Source: Pseudanabaena cinerea FACHB-1277 (GTDB taxonomy: Bacteria; Cyanobacteriota; Cyanobacteriia; Pseudanabaenales; Pseudanabaenaceae). From it: 64,000 nt of DNA. The translations under genes were made by a program, and so were the position numbers. This document shows positions 17,005-28,271 of this stretch, one piece after another. Every line of letters starts with the position of its first letter. The first letter of the stretch is position 1. A model generated the notes under the pieces. The model was not told the origin of the DNA, made no database searches, and saw nothing but the letters and a program-made list of their open reading frames with translations. The stretch covers positions 35,421 to 99,420 of the forward strand of contig NZ_JACJPY010000009.1 in NCBI RefSeq assembly GCF_014696345.1, in the 5' to 3' direction.

Positions 17005-17804
17005 ACCTCCTTAGTTAAAAGTTGAATCGGACCCTCGATACTGCCACTAAAAAATTGTTTCACATAAGGGTTATCTGCTTGATCAATTGTACTCACCTTT
17101 CCTGCATAGCGCACCAATCCACGATACAGAACAATCAAGCGATCGGCGGTGCGGCGGATGGTGCTGTCTTGATGGGTGACAACGATATAACTGTCACAAA
17201 CATCCTGCTGTCGGAGCGATCGCATCAAATCTTCGATGATTGTAGAAGCTACGGGATCAAGTCCTGCTGTGGGTTCATCGTATAGCAAAATCTTCTTAGT
17301 CACACTCTTGACCGTGGGATCATCCATAATCGCCCTCGCAAAACTGACCCGCTTTCGCATACCTCCCGATAGTTCACTAGGATAGCGATCACTAATATTT
17401 TCTAAACCCACCATTGTCAGCTTCTGCTCCACCTGCTGATAAATCTCGCGCCGCGATAGTCGAGAATGCTCAAACAGGGAAAAACCCACATTTTCAGCAA
17501 CAGTCAGAGAGTCAAAGAGAGCCGCGTTCTGAAAAACCATACCAATGCTAACTCCATGACTATCCTCTTGAATCTCTTCTGTGGATACGCGGTTGCCATT
17601 GATATACAATTGCCCCGCATCAGGGGCAATCAACCCACAGATTAATCGTAAAATCGTGGACTTACCTGTCCCCGAAGGCCCTATCACAGCGATCGCTTCG
17701 CCACTATGCACCGATAGGTCAACACCATTTAGTACCTTATTTTCACCAAAGCTTTTTTGAACTCCGCGCAGCTCAAGTAGTGGTGCAACCGCAGTTTCTA
17801 CCAT
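17001..17804 (-). CDS. ABC transporter ATP-binding protein, MlaF-like
   Basis: A 267-residue ABC ATPase. It has Walker A 'AVIGPSGTGKSTILRLICGL' (near residue 40), a Q-loop in 'IGMVFQNAALFDSLTVAENV', the signature 'ELSGGMRKRVSFARAI' (the SGGM variant is typical of the MlaF/Ttg2A group), Walker B 'ILLYDEPTAGLDPV' and the H-loop 'YIVVTHQD'. Together with the coupled MCE gene it suggests retrograde or anterograde lipid transport between envelope or thylakoid membranes. It is the first gene of a three-gene unit with mlaD-like and nfeD. Confidence 0.93.
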   Translation of the reverse strand: MVETAVAPLLELRGVQKSFGENKVLNGVDLSVHSGEAIAVIGPSGTGKSTILRLICGLIAPDAGQLYINGNRVSTEEIQEDSHGVSIGMVFQNAALFDSLTVAENVGFSLFEHSRLSRREIYQQVEQKLTMVGLENISDRYPSELSGGMRKRVSFARAIMDDPTVKSVTKKILLYDEPTAGLDPVASTIIEDLMRSLRQQDVCDSYIVVTHQDSTIRRTADRLIVLYRGLVRYAGKVSTIDQADNPYVKQFFSGSIEGPIQLLTKEV

Positions 17805-18005
17805 AGTATTTTCTTATGTCTGCTGATAAGTATTATGGGATTATGGGCTGTGCAACGCTGTGCCTATAATACTACATCGCTTTGTACTTAACTTAAACCC
17901 AAAAAATTCCTAAAAATATCGCAAAGCAACGCTTAAAAAAATTTTATCTGTGTCACACCTGAACTTTAATAGGCTATAAGATTAATGGGCTGAGTGGGCT
18001 GTCAA

Positions 18006-18530
18006 TTAAATTAATGGTGCAGCCGTTTCTTCGTTTGGGATAAATCGTAAATCGCGCTTTAGAAAAGTTTTCTCGCCAGTATCTGTTTCCACCGTTGCCC
18101 GAATTAAACTTGTGCGAGTCACTAGCAGTTTTGCCATGTAGTAGGGGCTGTCGGATTCTAAAATCAAGACGCGATCGCCAACCTGCAAAGGACGAATCGT
18201 GGGAATCGGCAATGGCTGACTATCTAGCGGTTGGTTTGCCAATGGCAATGCGGTAATATTTGCTAGAGCCTGCTCCTTTAATAAACCACGCTCTGACAAT
18301 AGCTGGCTTAATCTCAGTTCAACATATTCCTTGAGCTTATTTTCTAAGGATATCTCGATTTGCTCTAGGCGATCGTTCACAATATCAGGCGATCGCAAAA
18401 TATGCTCTATTCCCTTAACCGCCAAATCCGAAAGCACCTGTCCTGAACTTTGACTTTTTGCCAAAAGCTGAATATATAGACTATGGGGAATGTCTAATTT
18501 AATTTGAACAAAACCATCAGGTGATTGCAT
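18006..18530 (-). CDS. Conserved protein of unknown function
   Basis: A 174-residue soluble protein from ATG at 18530 (a TTG 30 bp upstream would add ten residues). The N-terminal part 'GFVQIKLDIPHSLYIQLLAK' resembles a ribbon-helix-helix-like start. A charged helical stretch follows (residues 50-95), then a Pro-rich linker and a small beta domain beginning 'PLQVGDRVLILESDSPYYMA', reminiscent of a short SH3-like or KOW-like barrel. No family was recognised. It stands alone between the MCE operon and rbp. Confidence 0.6.
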   Translation of the reverse strand: MQSPDGFVQIKLDIPHSLYIQLLAKSQSSGQVLSDLAVKGIEHILRSPDIVNDRLEQIEISLENKLKEYVELRLSQLLSERGLLKEQALANITALPLANQPLDSQPLPIPTIRPLQVGDRVLILESDSPYYMAKLLVTRTSLIRATVETDTGEKTFLKRDLRFIPNEETAAPLI

Positions 18531-18804
18531 CGGTAATACCAAATCACAACAAAGCGTCAATAATGAATGGTCACATGGAAAGATTTACTAAAAAGTTCAC
18601 CCATGCAGCCGTCATCAATATTAACAAAAATAAACATTTCCCTAAAATCAAAATATTTAAGGTAGAATAAAATTCGTAAAGTAAAAGTAGTTATCGGTTG
18701 TAGCAATTGTTTTCTGTATTGGCAGTTTTTTCTGTTTCATCGTGACAAGCTTATCTCCGACATCTCTATCTCTACACCCTCACTGAATTTTTGGAGAAAG
18801 CATA

Positions 18805-19122
18805 ATGTCTATTTACGTTGGTAACTTGTCCTATGAAGTTACCCAAGATCATCTTAAGCCAGTTTTTGAAGACTACGGCAAGGTGACTCGTGTTCATTTT
18901 CCTACAGATCGCGAAACAGGTCGCGCTCGCGGATTTGCATTCGTGGAAATGAGCCAAGACGCTGAAGAAGATGCCGCTATCACTGCCTTAGATGGTGCTG
19001 AATGGATGGGTCGTGTACTCAAGGTCAATAAAGCCAAGCCTAGAGAGAACAGCAACTCTTTTGGTGGCGGTGGTGGAAACAGAAGTGGTGGTCGTGGTTT
19101 CAAAACCAACAACCGCTATTAA
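18805..19122 (+). CDS. RRM-type RNA-binding protein (Rbp)
   Basis: A 105-residue protein with one RNA recognition motif. RNP2 is 'IYVGNL' at residues 3-8 and RNP1 is 'RGFAFVEM' near residue 43. The tail is short and Gly-rich ('SFGGGGGNRSGGRGFK'). This is the cyanobacterial Rbp family, several members of which are cold-induced and some target thylakoid-protein mRNAs. A good Shine-Dalgarno (GGAGAAAG) lies 6 bp before the ATG. A long leader and a downstream terminator suggest a monocistronic gene. Confidence 0.94.
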   Translation: MSIYVGNLSYEVTQDHLKPVFEDYGKVTRVHFPTDRETGRARGFAFVEMSQDAEEDAAITALDGAEWMGRVLKVNKAKPRENSNSFGGGGGNRSGGRGFKTNNRY

Positions 19123-19308
19123 TCTGTTGAATCCTATAGTCAATCTAGTTGTTCCAAGAATTTACATACTCCATGGATAAGCTAGCTCAAACTAGTTCTC
19201 CATGAAGTACTAATAAGTCTTATACAAAAGACCTTTAAGCCCTTATTCTATCGTAGGGGTGATTCATAAATTGCCCCTATTGCCCAAGTCTAGACTGGGA
19301 AAGGGAAA

Positions 19309-19359
19309 AATAGTCATAGAATTTCATTCCTCAAGGCTGAAATTCTATGGCTATTTTTT
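19309..19359 (+). terminator. Rho-independent terminator after rbp
   Basis: An 18-bp stem (AATAGTCATAGAATTTCA with TGAAATTCTATGGCTATT, one mismatch) and an 11-nt loop are followed by TTTT. Confidence 0.75.
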
Positions 19360-19676
19360 GCGTAAGCCCATAATTTTGTTAACTTTTGTAAACAAAAATC
19401 GATCTACCTAAACAAACAACAACTGGCTTTTCAAAGCAAAATTGTTGCCTGTTCAAGGATCTAGCAAAATATGCACATTCTAAACAATTGTTACAAAGTC
19501 CTTAGCATGAGACAAACCTAAACCTATAATTAGCTCAACTAAGCGCAGATAATCTTATAAAGCAGTACTTATCTCATTTATAGATTCAGCACTATAAGAT
19601 GTCCCGCTTAGCTAATTTGTTTTAATTTGTTCATTTGTTCTACTTTGTCTTAACAGTCTGAGAGAGGAAAATCTAC
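19360..19676 (+). promoter_or_regulatory. psaA upstream region
   Basis: This is an AT-rich 317-bp stretch between the rbp terminator and psaA with no gene. It should hold the light-regulated psaAB promoter and leader. AGAGAGGAAAA 6 bp before the ATG is a plausible ribosome-binding site. No exact promoter boxes are claimed. A palindromic TAGGGGTGATTC/AATTGCCCCTA element lies just upstream, near 19254-19280. Confidence 0.4.
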
Positions 19677-21929
19677 ATGACAATGACTCCTCAAAAGCCA
19701 GACACAGAGGTAAAGGTAACGGTTGATCGTGACGTAGTACCGACTTCTTTCGAGAAGTGGGGACAGCCTGGTCACTTTGACCGCAACCTTAAGAAGGGAC
19801 CCAAAACAACAACTTGGATTTGGAACCTTCATGCTGATGTGCATGACTTTGACAGTTTCACAACCGAAGAAGATACTGCCCGCAAAATCTTCTCTGCTCA
19901 CTTTGGGCATCTGGGTATAATTTTTATCTGGCTTAGTGGTATGTATTACCACGGCGCAAAATTCTCCAACTACACCGCTTGGTTAACCGATCCTGTTGGT
20001 ATCAAGCCCAGCGCCCAAGTGGTCTGGAATGTAGTTGGTCAAGATATTTTGAACGGCGATGTTGGCGGTGGTTTCCAAGGTATTCAAATTACTTCTGGTT
20101 TATTCCACCTTTGGAGAGCATCTGGTATCACCACCGAGTATCAACTCCTCTGCACCGCAATTGGCGGTCTGGTGATGGCAGGTTTGATGTTCTTCGCTGG
20201 TTGGTTTCACTACCACAAGGCAGCACCTAAACTTGAGTGGTTTAAAAATGCTGAATCGATGATGAACCACCATTTGGCTGGTCTTCTCGGTTTGGGTTCA
20301 CTCTCTTGGGCTGGGCATCAAATCCATGTATCGATTCCAATCAATTACTACATGGACAAGGGTGTACCCCTTGATCAGATCCCTGCTCCCCATGAGTTCA
20401 TCACCAACCCTCAGTTGATGGCTGATATCTTCCCTAGCTTTGCTCAAGGTTTAACTCCTTTCTTTACCTTGAACTGGGGCGCATATGCTGACTTCTTAAC
20501 CTTTAAGGGTGGTTTGAATCCTCAAACTGGATCTTTATGGCTGACCGACCAAGCACACCATCACCTTGCGATCGCGACTCTTTTCATCATCGCTGGACAT
20601 ATGTACCGCACCAACTGGGGTATCGGTCACAGCATGAAGGAAATCCTTGAAGCTCACAAGGGACCTCTAACTGGTGAAGGTCACAAGGGTCTATACGAAA
20701 TTTTGACCTCTTCTTGGCACGCACAGCTTGCGGTTAACTTGGCGATGTTGGGTTCTTTGACCATCATTGTTGCCCAGCATATGTACGCAATGCCTGCCTA
20801 TCCTTATATTGCGATCGACTACGCCACTCAAGTTTCCCTATTCACACATCATATGTGGATTGGCGGCTTCTGTATCTGTGGTGCTGCTGCTCACGCAGGT
20901 ATTTTCATGGTTCGTGATTACGATCCTGCTAAGAATGTAAACAACTTGCTTGATCGGATGTTGCGTCACCGCGATGCCATCATTTCTCACCTCAACTGGG
21001 TATGTATCTTCCTTGGCTTCCACAGCTTTGGTCTATACATCCACAACGACACTATGCGTGCATTGGGTCGTCCTCAAGATATGTTCTCCGACACAGCAAT
21101 TCAGTTGAAGCCCGTCTTCGCTAACTGGATTCAAGGTATTCACGCTGCTGCTGCTGGTACAACTGCTCCTTATGCAACCTCTGGTGTTAGCCCTATCTTC
21201 GGCGGCGAAACCTTGGTTGTAGGCGGTAAGGTTGCTGTTGCTCATATGGCTCTTGGCACTGCTGATTTCTTGGTACACCATATCCATGCGTTTACCATTC
21301 ACGTTACTGTCTTGATCTTGCTGAAAGGCGTGCTTTATGCTCGTAGCTCTCGCTTGATTCCAGATAAGGCAGAACTTGGTTTCCGCTTCCCTTGTGATGG
21401 TCCTGGTCGTGGTGGCACTTGCCAAGTTTCGTCATGGGATCATGTTTTCCTAGGTCTTTTCTGGATGTACAACTGTATTTCTGTTGTCATCTTCCACTTC
21501 TCTTGGAAAATGCAGTCTGACATCTTCGGTACTGTTGATGCGGCTGGCAACGTAACAAATATGGCTGGCGGTAACTTTGCACAGAGTGCATTGACTATCA
21601 ACGGTTGGTTGCGTGACTTCTTGTGGGCGCAAGCTTCCAACGTAATTCAATCCTATGGTTCGGCATTGTCGGCTTACGGTTTGATCTTCCTGGGCGCTCA
21701 CTTCATCTGGGCTTTTAGCCTCATGTTCCTGTTCAGTGGTCGTGGCTACTGGCAAGAACTTATTGAGTCCATTGTATGGGCTCACAACAAGCTCAACGTA
21801 GCTCCTGCTATCTCTCCTCGAGCTTTGAGCATCACTCAAGGTCGTGCTGTGGGTCTAGCTCACTACCTCTTGGGTGGAATTGCTACAACTTGGGCATTCT
21901 TCCTAGCCCGCTACGGTGCTCTTGGGTAA
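19677..21929 (+). CDS. psaA: Photosystem I P700 apoprotein A1
   Basis: A 750-residue PSI reaction-centre subunit with eleven transmembrane helices. With PsaB it binds P700, the primary acceptors and the FX [4Fe-4S] cluster. The FX-binding loop '[20 protein letters not shown]' is intact near residue 570. The N-terminus '[20 protein letters not shown]' and many His-rich antenna helices ('[20 protein letters not shown]') are typical. It is full length and is followed by psaB after 36 bp in the usual psaA-psaB operon. Confidence 0.98.
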   Translation: MTMTPQKPDTEVKVTVDRDVVPTSFEKWGQPGHFDRNLKKGPKTTTWIWNLHADVHDFDSFTTEEDTARKIFSAHFGHLGIIFIWLSGMYYHGAKFSNYTAWLTDPVGIKPSAQVVWNVVGQDILNGDVGGGFQGIQITSGLFHLWRASGITTEYQLLCTAIGGLVMAGLMFFAGWFHYHKAAPKLEWFKNAESMMNHHLAGLLGLGSLSWAGHQIHVSIPINYYMDKGVPLDQIPAPHEFITNPQLMADIFPSFAQGLTPFFTLNWGAYADFLTFKGGLNPQTGSLWLTDQAHHHLAIATLFIIAGHMYRTNWGIGHSMKEILEAHKGPLTGEGHKGLYEILTSSWHAQLAVNLAMLGSLTIIVAQHMYAMPAYPYIAIDYATQVSLFTHHMWIGGFCICGAAAHAGIFMVRDYDPAKNVNNLLDRMLRHRDAIISHLNWVCIFLGFHSFGLYIHNDTMRALGRPQDMFSDTAIQLKPVFANWIQGIHAAAAGTTAPYATSGVSPIFGGETLVVGGKVAVAHMALGTADFLVHHIHAFTIHVTVLILLKGVLYARSSRLIPDKAELGFRFPCDGPGRGGTCQVSSWDHVFLGLFWMYNCISVVIFHFSWKMQSDIFGTVDAAGNVTNMAGGNFAQSALTINGWLRDFLWAQASNVIQSYGSALSAYGLIFLGAHFIWAFSLMFLFSGRGYWQELIESIVWAHNKLNVAPAISPRALSITQGRAVGLAHYLLGGIATTWAFFLARYGALG

Positions 21930-21965
21930 ACTGGCTTAAATTTAAACGGAGAAATTGAAGTAAAA

Positions 21966-24182
21966 ATGGCAACGAAATTTCCTAAGTTTAGCCAGGCTCT
22001 CGCAGAAGATCCGACAACTCGTCGGATTTGGTATGCGATCGCCACAGCGAACGACTTTGAAAGCCATGATGGTGTCACTGAAGAAAGTCTTTATCAAAAG
22101 ATCTTTGCTTCCCACTTTGGACACCTAGCGATCATCTTCCTGTGGACATCTGGCAACCTGTTTCACGTAGCGTGGCAGGGTAACTTCGAGCAATGGATCA
22201 AAGATCCGCTCAACACTCGTCCGATCGCCCATGCAATTTGGGACCCTCACTTTGGCAAGGCAGCCGTTGAAGCGTTTACGCAAACTGATGCTGCGGGTCC
22301 TGTTAATGTGGCTTTCTCTGGTGTTTACCACTGGTGGTACACCATCGGTATGCGTACCAATGCTGAGCTATTCACTGGCGCTATCTGGATGTTAGTATTT
22401 GCTGCCGTTCTGCTTTTTGCAGGTTGGTTGCACCTACAGCCCAGCTTCCGTCCTAGCCTCTCTTGGTTCAAGAATGCTGAGTCTCGCCTCAACCACCACT
22501 TGGCTGGTTTGTTTGGTGCAAGCTCCTTGGCATGGACTGGTCACATGGTTCACGTTGCGATTCCTGAATCTCGTGGTATCCATGTCGGTTGGGATAATTT
22601 CTTGAGCGTTCCTCCTCATCCAGCAGGTCTTGCACCTTTCTTCACTGGTAATTGGGGTGTCTATGCTCAAAATCCTGATACCGCAGGTCATATCTTTGGC
22701 ACTTCTGAGGGCGCTGGTACTGCAATTCTGACCTTCTTGGGTGGTTTCCATCCTCAAACCGAGTCTCTTTGGTTGACCGATATTGCTCATCACCACTTGG
22801 CGATCGCTGTATTGTTCATCATTGCTGGTCATATGTACCGCACCAACTTTGGTATTGGTCACAGCATCAAAGAGATCTTGAATGCCCACAATCCTCCTAA
22901 GGGTACTCCTTTCGGTGGTGCGCTAGGTGCTGGTCACAAGGGCTTGTATGACACTGTTAACAATTCCTTGCACTTTCAACTAGGTTTGGCTCTAGCTTCC
23001 TTGGGTGTAATTACCTCTTTGGTTGCACAGCACATGTACTCGATGCCTTCCTATGCTTTCATTGCTAAGGACTTCACCACTCAAGCGGCTCTATATACTC
23101 ATCACCAATATATTGCTGGTTTCTTGATGGTCGGTGCATTTGCTCATGGTGCGATCTTCTTTGTGCGTGACTACGATCCTGAAGCTAACAAGGACAATGT
23201 GCTTGCCCGTATGCTGGAGCATAAGGAAGCGATCATCTCTCACCTTAGCTGGGTATCTCTTTTCTTAGGTTTCCACACCCTTGGCATTTATGTTCACAAC
23301 GACGTAATGCAAGCCTTTGGTACTCCTGAAAAGCAAATCTTGATCGAGCCTGTATTTGCCCAGTGGGTTCAAGCTGCTCAAGGTAAAGCTCTCTACGGTT
23401 TTGATGTACTGCTCTCCAATGCGGCTAGCATTCCTTCTAATGCTGGCGCTGCTTATCTTCCTGGTTGGTTGGCTGGTATCAATTCTGACAGTAACTCATT
23501 GTTCCTCACCATTGGACCTGGCGACTTCCTAGTTCACCATGCGATCGCTCTAGGTCTACACACCACCACCTTGATCTTGGTTAAGGGCGCGTTGGATGCT
23601 CGTGGATCTAAGCTCATGCCAGACAAGAAAGACTTTGGCTACAGCTTCCCTTGCGACGGTCCTGGTCGTGGCGGTACTTGCGATATCTCTGCATGGGATT
23701 CCTTCTACCTCGCGATGTTCTGGATGTTGAACACCATTGGTTGGACAACCTTCTACTGGCATTGGAAACACCTCGGTGTATGGCAAGGTAACGTTGCTCA
23801 ATTCAACGAATCCTCTGTCACCATCATGGGCTGGCTCCGTGACTACCTATGGCTCAACTCTGCTCAGTTGATTAATGGCTATAACCCCTATGGCATGAAC
23901 AATATCTCTGTTTGGGCTTGGATGTTCCTATTCGGACACCTAGTTTGGGCAACTGGATTCATGTTCTTGATCTCTTGGCGTGGTTACTGGCAAGAACTGA
24001 TCGAAACCCTCGTGTGGGCTCACCAACGCACACCTCTTGCAAGTTTGGTTCAGTGGAAAGACAAGCCTGTGGCTCTCTCCATCGTTCAAGCTCGTTTGGT
24101 TGGCTTGGCTCACTTCACGATTGGCTACATCCTCACCTATGCAGCCTTCTTGATCGCTTCAACTTCAACTGCTTTCGGTTAA
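21966..24182 (+). CDS. psaB: Photosystem I P700 apoprotein A2
   Basis: A 738-residue partner of PsaA in the PSI core. It begins '[20 protein letters not shown]' and carries the FX cysteines in '[20 protein letters not shown]'. The C-terminal '[20 protein letters not shown]' is typical. Co-transcribed with psaA. A strong terminator follows 30 bp after the stop. Confidence 0.98.
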   Translation: MATKFPKFSQALAEDPTTRRIWYAIATANDFESHDGVTEESLYQKIFASHFGHLAIIFLWTSGNLFHVAWQGNFEQWIKDPLNTRPIAHAIWDPHFGKAAVEAFTQTDAAGPVNVAFSGVYHWWYTIGMRTNAELFTGAIWMLVFAAVLLFAGWLHLQPSFRPSLSWFKNAESRLNHHLAGLFGASSLAWTGHMVHVAIPESRGIHVGWDNFLSVPPHPAGLAPFFTGNWGVYAQNPDTAGHIFGTSEGAGTAILTFLGGFHPQTESLWLTDIAHHHLAIAVLFIIAGHMYRTNFGIGHSIKEILNAHNPPKGTPFGGALGAGHKGLYDTVNNSLHFQLGLALASLGVITSLVAQHMYSMPSYAFIAKDFTTQAALYTHHQYIAGFLMVGAFAHGAIFFVRDYDPEANKDNVLARMLEHKEAIISHLSWVSLFLGFHTLGIYVHNDVMQAFGTPEKQILIEPVFAQWVQAAQGKALYGFDVLLSNAASIPSNAGAAYLPGWLAGINSDSNSLFLTIGPGDFLVHHAIALGLHTTTLILVKGALDARGSKLMPDKKDFGYSFPCDGPGRGGTCDISAWDSFYLAMFWMLNTIGWTTFYWHWKHLGVWQGNVAQFNESSVTIMGWLRDYLWLNSAQLINGYNPYGMNNISVWAWMFLFGHLVWATGFMFLISWRGYWQELIETLVWAHQRTPLASLVQWKDKPVALSIVQARLVGLAHFTIGYILTYAAFLIASTSTAFG

Positions 24183-24212
24183 TCTAGTTTGCTAAGTTAA
24201 TCTCTAGGTTAA

Positions 24213-24255
24213 ACAAAAAAACTCCTCCTTGTTAATGTGGGGGAGTTTTTTTGTT
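24213..24255 (+). terminator. Rho-independent terminator of psaAB
   Basis: AAAAAAACTCC pairs with GGAGTTTTTTT across a roughly 15-nt loop, and the 3' arm supplies the T-run. Confidence 0.8.
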
Positions 24256-24388
24256 TGTAGGTGTCGTCATACTGCTTTCTCAGTCTCAAAATAGGCATTA
24301 AAAACTTAAAATTAACAGCGCGGCGCGAAGTGCCGATGAGGTCGATGATTCTACAATTGATAATTATTGCTATATTCTAAATCGCACT

Positions 24389-26245
24389 ATGCCTCGTAAA
24401 CAAACCATAGAAGTTGCTCTCAGCTTTCAACAAGCTCTCGAATCAAAGACTGCTGATGATTTGAAAGGGCTCTTGGCACTGCTCAACTCTGAGCAGAGGT
24501 TCACGCGCAAAGCCGATATCATCAATGCTATTTTGCAAGAAATGGAAGGCGCAAAGATTCAGCGAATTTGGCATCGGCTAGATGCTTTACAAAAGGCGGC
24601 GATCGCTGAAGTCGTCCATTCTTCGACAAATGACTACTATGCGGCTTCATTTGTGGCTAAATATGGTCAGAAACCAAGCTTTGGTACAGGCGATCGCTAT
24701 AGTTCCAGATATAAGCCTTCGCTCTTGAGCTTATTTTTCTATCACGGCGTGATGCCCCCTGAACTCAAGCAAACCCTCAAAGCCTTTGTGCCTAAGCCTC
24801 AAGCCACCCGTTTACAAAATGTCAGTGCTACAATTCCTGAAACATTTCTGGTGCGTCAACAAAAATATTGGAATGATCATGAGTATGAGGTTCCTTTGAC
24901 AGTTTGTGTTATGGAACAGGCTGCTCAAAAAGATTTACTATCGGTTTTGCGTTTGATTCAATCAGGTAAGGTCGCCGTCAGTGATAAAACAGCTTTGCCT
25001 AGCGGCTTAACCGTAAAAGCGATCGTGGCGGTTTTATTTGGTGGCGACTTCTACGATGATCAACAACGGAAGACGGTAGCCGATTATCGCTACAGATCAC
25101 CCGAAGATGATATTGGCGCGATCAAAGCCTTTGCATGGACAGCCCTATTGCAAGTAGGCAACATGGCAGAACTGTCTGGGAAAAAGTTGGTACTAACCAA
25201 AGCAGGGTTGAAAGCGCTACAAGACCCACCTGCAAAGACTTTACAGACATTATGGAGGCGTTGGCTCAAAAATACAACCTTTGATGAGTTTCGGCGCATT
25301 GATGAGATCAAGGGGCAAACTGGTAAAGGCGCAAGGGGAATGACGGCAGTGGCAGGACGGCGCGAAGTAATTGTTGCTGCTTTGCGAGAATGCCCTGTTG
25401 GTCAGTGGATTCAGTTTCATGAATTTAGCAAGTACATGGTCGCTACTAGACATCTGTTTGAAGTTACCCGTAGTCCCGAAGATCTTTATATTTGTGAAGT
25501 GGGATATGGCAATTTAGGGTATGAAGGCTATCATGATTGGCATATTCTGCAAGGGCGATATTTACTTTGTCTCCTATTTGAATATGCGGCAACCCTTGGT
25601 TTGATTGATGTGGGTTATGTTGATCCATGCCACGCATGGTGCGATTTTGGCGATCTCTGGGGAACCGACGATCTCCGATCGCTTAGTCGTTACGACGGCT
25701 TGATCTATTTCCGTATCAACCCTTTAGGCGCTTATTGTTTGGACTTGGCTGATCGGTATCAACCAACAGAGATCACCCCTAGTCAAACTTTACGGGTCTT
25801 TCCGAATATGGAAATTGTGGCTTCAGGGAATGATCTGAATATGGCTGATGCGATAGTTCTGGATCTTTATGCCCAAAGATGCTCTGAAACAATTTGGCGA
25901 TTGGATTTAGATCGTCTATTAACGGCGATTGAGGATGGACATAGGGTTACGGAATTAATCCAAGTTCTGGAGCATAATATTACCGAACCTTTACCTATAT
26001 CTGTACAAACATTTTTAAATGATGCTTTAGAAAAAGAAAGTAGTTTGAGGGATGTGGGCGAAGCAAGGTTGGTTGAATGTACTAGTTCGCATTTAGCTAC
26101 GCTGATTGCTAATGATCCACTTACTAAAAAATACTGTCAGCTTTTGGGCAGTCGTACTTTGGTTGTTTTTGCTAGTCATGATGGCAAGTTTCGCAAAGCT
26201 CTGCGTCAAATCGGTTACGTTCTGCCCCCTGCCATCCAAAATTAA
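24389..26245 (+). CDS. Helicase-associated-domain (XPB-like) protein lacking a helicase motor
   Basis: A 618-residue soluble protein. The C-terminal 170 residues ('TLRVFPNMEIVASGNDLNMA', 'AIEDGHRVTELIQVLEHNIT', 'LVVFASHDGKFRKALRQIGY') follow the pattern of the helicase-associated domain seen beside bacterial XPB-like helicases (Helicase_C_3 type). The N-terminal half is helical with winged-helix-like stretches. No Walker A, DEAD/DEAH box or other ATPase motif is visible, so it is not itself a helicase. No helicase gene is nearby. The family call is by pattern recognition; the cellular role is unknown. Confidence 0.6.
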   Translation: MPRKQTIEVALSFQQALESKTADDLKGLLALLNSEQRFTRKADIINAILQEMEGAKIQRIWHRLDALQKAAIAEVVHSSTNDYYAASFVAKYGQKPSFGTGDRYSSRYKPSLLSLFFYHGVMPPELKQTLKAFVPKPQATRLQNVSATIPETFLVRQQKYWNDHEYEVPLTVCVMEQAAQKDLLSVLRLIQSGKVAVSDKTALPSGLTVKAIVAVLFGGDFYDDQQRKTVADYRYRSPEDDIGAIKAFAWTALLQVGNMAELSGKKLVLTKAGLKALQDPPAKTLQTLWRRWLKNTTFDEFRRIDEIKGQTGKGARGMTAVAGRREVIVAALRECPVGQWIQFHEFSKYMVATRHLFEVTRSPEDLYICEVGYGNLGYEGYHDWHILQGRYLLCLLFEYAATLGLIDVGYVDPCHAWCDFGDLWGTDDLRSLSRYDGLIYFRINPLGAYCLDLADRYQPTEITPSQTLRVFPNMEIVASGNDLNMADAIVLDLYAQRCSETIWRLDLDRLLTAIEDGHRVTELIQVLEHNITEPLPISVQTFLNDALEKESSLRDVGEARLVECTSSHLATLIANDPLTKKYCQLLGSRTLVVFASHDGKFRKALRQIGYVLPPAIQN

Positions 26246-26369
26246 GCTATGGCTATGCCTTAATGGAGATTGGGGAACAAGCTTACCTATTAATTATTGC
26301 CCTTCTTTGTTAAGGTCAACTTTCCTTTACAATCAATCTCTTACAATCAAATTGCTGGGGCTGCGGGCT

Positions 26370-28175
26370 ATGAGGCAAAAAACTTATTCTTGGCAAAGCA
26401 TTCGCGATTGGCTGGCTAATCAAATGGGTATAAGTGAACAGCGCAAAGTGGAGGTGTATTTGGAAATATCTCAAGCTGCTACCCTCAAGGATGCTACCTA
26501 TTGGCTGCAAATCATTTTTGCGGCAGGGATTGCTACGATAGGCTTGGCTTTGAGTAGCCCTGCGGTAATTATTGGGGCAATGCTGATTTCGCCTTTGATG
26601 GGGCCAATTTTGTCGTTGGGGTTAGGGTTGGCGGCAGGCGATTTTGTTTTGTTGGTGAGGGCGATCGCCAATCTTGGTCTTAGTTGTGCTGTGGCAATTA
26701 GTTTTGCGATGTTACTTATTTTTAGCTTGCCCTTTAAGGAGGCAACCAGTGAAATTTTGGCTCGCACCACACCAAATACCCTTGATTTGGGCGTGGCACT
26801 ATTTTCGGGTGCGATCGGTACGATCGCCACCTGTCGTCCTGTTAAGGGTGTAATTACTTCCATTCCTGGGGTATCGATCGCTGTAGCCTTGATGCCGCCC
26901 TTATGTGTAGTTGGCTATGGCGTGGGCATTGCCTTTAGCCTTAATTTTGATGACGGCTTACAAATTGCGCGAGGGGGAGGGTTACTATTTTTGACCAATC
27001 TGGTGGCGATCGCTTTTGCTTCAGCATTAGTATTTATAGCGCTACATATTGATACATCCTTAGTCCGCGAACAGGTAAAACTGTGGGAAGTTAAGGATCA
27101 AGAGAGTAATGCGGTGCAGAGTTTTTTAGAACGCTATGGATTTCTAAAGAAATTACGCCCGATCGGGAGTTTGCCAGGGCGTTTATTTGTGGGGTTCCTT
27201 GCGATCGCTGCCCTATTAGTTCCCCTTGGCAATGCCTTTATGAAACTGACTGAAGAAGTGTCACAAAAGCAACAACAAAATAGTTTGCGCCGCATTGCCA
27301 CTAATCTTTGGCAAACTAAGTTTAGTAGTGATTTGACTGATCAACCACGTTCTTCCATTGAGAGATTGTCAATTAGTGAGAAAGATCGGACAGTTACTGT
27401 TCGTTTAAATATATTTACAAGTAAGCTTTATTCGCCCGAAGAGAGAGCAGCTTATGTGCAGGAGTTGGCTCGCAAATTGAATCGAGATCCTCGAAAAGTA
27501 CAGCTTCTATTAACGGAAATTCCCACAGCCGCCAATGAGATTCTGGCAAAAAAAGAGGAGGTAGTTTTACCTGAGGTAATCAAGGCTCCTAGCCTTAGCG
27601 ATTTGCAGAAGGAGCTTTTACAAGGTTTGGAGACAGCGATCGCCAATTTAAATTTGCCTATAAATGCTCAATTAGTGAACTATGCGCTGACCATAGGCAA
27701 CAATACATCGGTGCAGGTGACGATCGCCTATCTTAGCGATCGCCCGATTAGTGAAGATGCTCGTTCGTTGGTGATTGGCGATGTGCAGCGCCGTCTGGAT
27801 ATCCCTGATGCAAAGGTGGATTTGGAATATATTAATCAGGCGATCGCGGAGATTAGTTTTGAAGATAACTCTGTGACAATTCCCACGTCTATAAATGCTC
27901 AACTGGATCAAGTCGGGAATTTACTTCAGCGCTATCCTAATCTTAAGGTCAATTTTTCTGTGAGTTTACGCAATCTAGAAAATGAGTCACTGAGACGTGG
28001 ACGCATCCAAGCGATCGCTAGCTATCTCGAAACAAAATGGCAAATCACTCCCAACCGCCTTAGTTCATTACAAATAAACAACATTGGTCAAACCTCAAAT
28101 TCTCCGCTTCCTGCAAATTCAACACAGGAAGGCAAAGTGAATTTGCGATTGGCAGTTGTGCCTAAACCACTTTAA
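26370..28175 (+). CDS. DUF389 membrane protein with large C-terminal region
   Basis: A 601-residue protein. Residues 45-240 form five or six hydrophobic spans with the DUF389 hallmark 'ALSSPAVIIGAMLISPLMGP' and 'IPGVSIAVALMPPLCVVGYG'. A further span near 275-300 ('GRLFVGFLAIAALLVPLGNA') is followed by a 300-residue soluble domain with BON/OmpA-like alpha-beta repeats. DUF389 function is not established. The ATG at 26370 begins just before the conserved region; an 88-codon upstream extension of the frame overlaps the previous gene and is rejected. Confidence 0.85.
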   Translation: MRQKTYSWQSIRDWLANQMGISEQRKVEVYLEISQAATLKDATYWLQIIFAAGIATIGLALSSPAVIIGAMLISPLMGPILSLGLGLAAGDFVLLVRAIANLGLSCAVAISFAMLLIFSLPFKEATSEILARTTPNTLDLGVALFSGAIGTIATCRPVKGVITSIPGVSIAVALMPPLCVVGYGVGIAFSLNFDDGLQIARGGGLLFLTNLVAIAFASALVFIALHIDTSLVREQVKLWEVKDQESNAVQSFLERYGFLKKLRPIGSLPGRLFVGFLAIAALLVPLGNAFMKLTEEVSQKQQQNSLRRIATNLWQTKFSSDLTDQPRSSIERLSISEKDRTVTVRLNIFTSKLYSPEERAAYVQELARKLNRDPRKVQLLLTEIPTAANEILAKKEEVVLPEVIKAPSLSDLQKELLQGLETAIANLNLPINAQLVNYALTIGNNTSVQVTIAYLSDRPISEDARSLVIGDVQRRLDIPDAKVDLEYINQAIAEISFEDNSVTIPTSINAQLDQVGNLLQRYPNLKVNFSVSLRNLENESLRRGRIQAIASYLETKWQITPNRLSSLQINNIGQTSNSPLPANSTQEGKVNLRLAVVPKPL

Positions 28176-28204
28176 AGTTATGTCTTTGACTTAGCCTATT
28201 GAGT

Positions 28205-28244
28205 CTTTGAGTAGTGTTTTCAGTAAACGCAAAGTGCTGTAGAA
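28205..28244 (+). repeat. Tail of the hairpin-plus-tail repeat
   Basis: GTGTTTTCAGTAAACGCAAA followed by GTGCTGTAGAAC matches the tail of the 1300-1385 and 49045-49135 copies; the hairpin part is missing or degenerate. Confidence 0.5.
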
Positions 28245-28271
28245 CAAAAAAACACTCCAGACCTAAGGCAA

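Noticed and set aside
26106..26369. 88-codon N-terminal extension of the DUF389 protein
   Set aside because: It overlaps the end of the previous gene and encodes nothing conserved; the ATG at 26370 directly precedes the DUF389 region.
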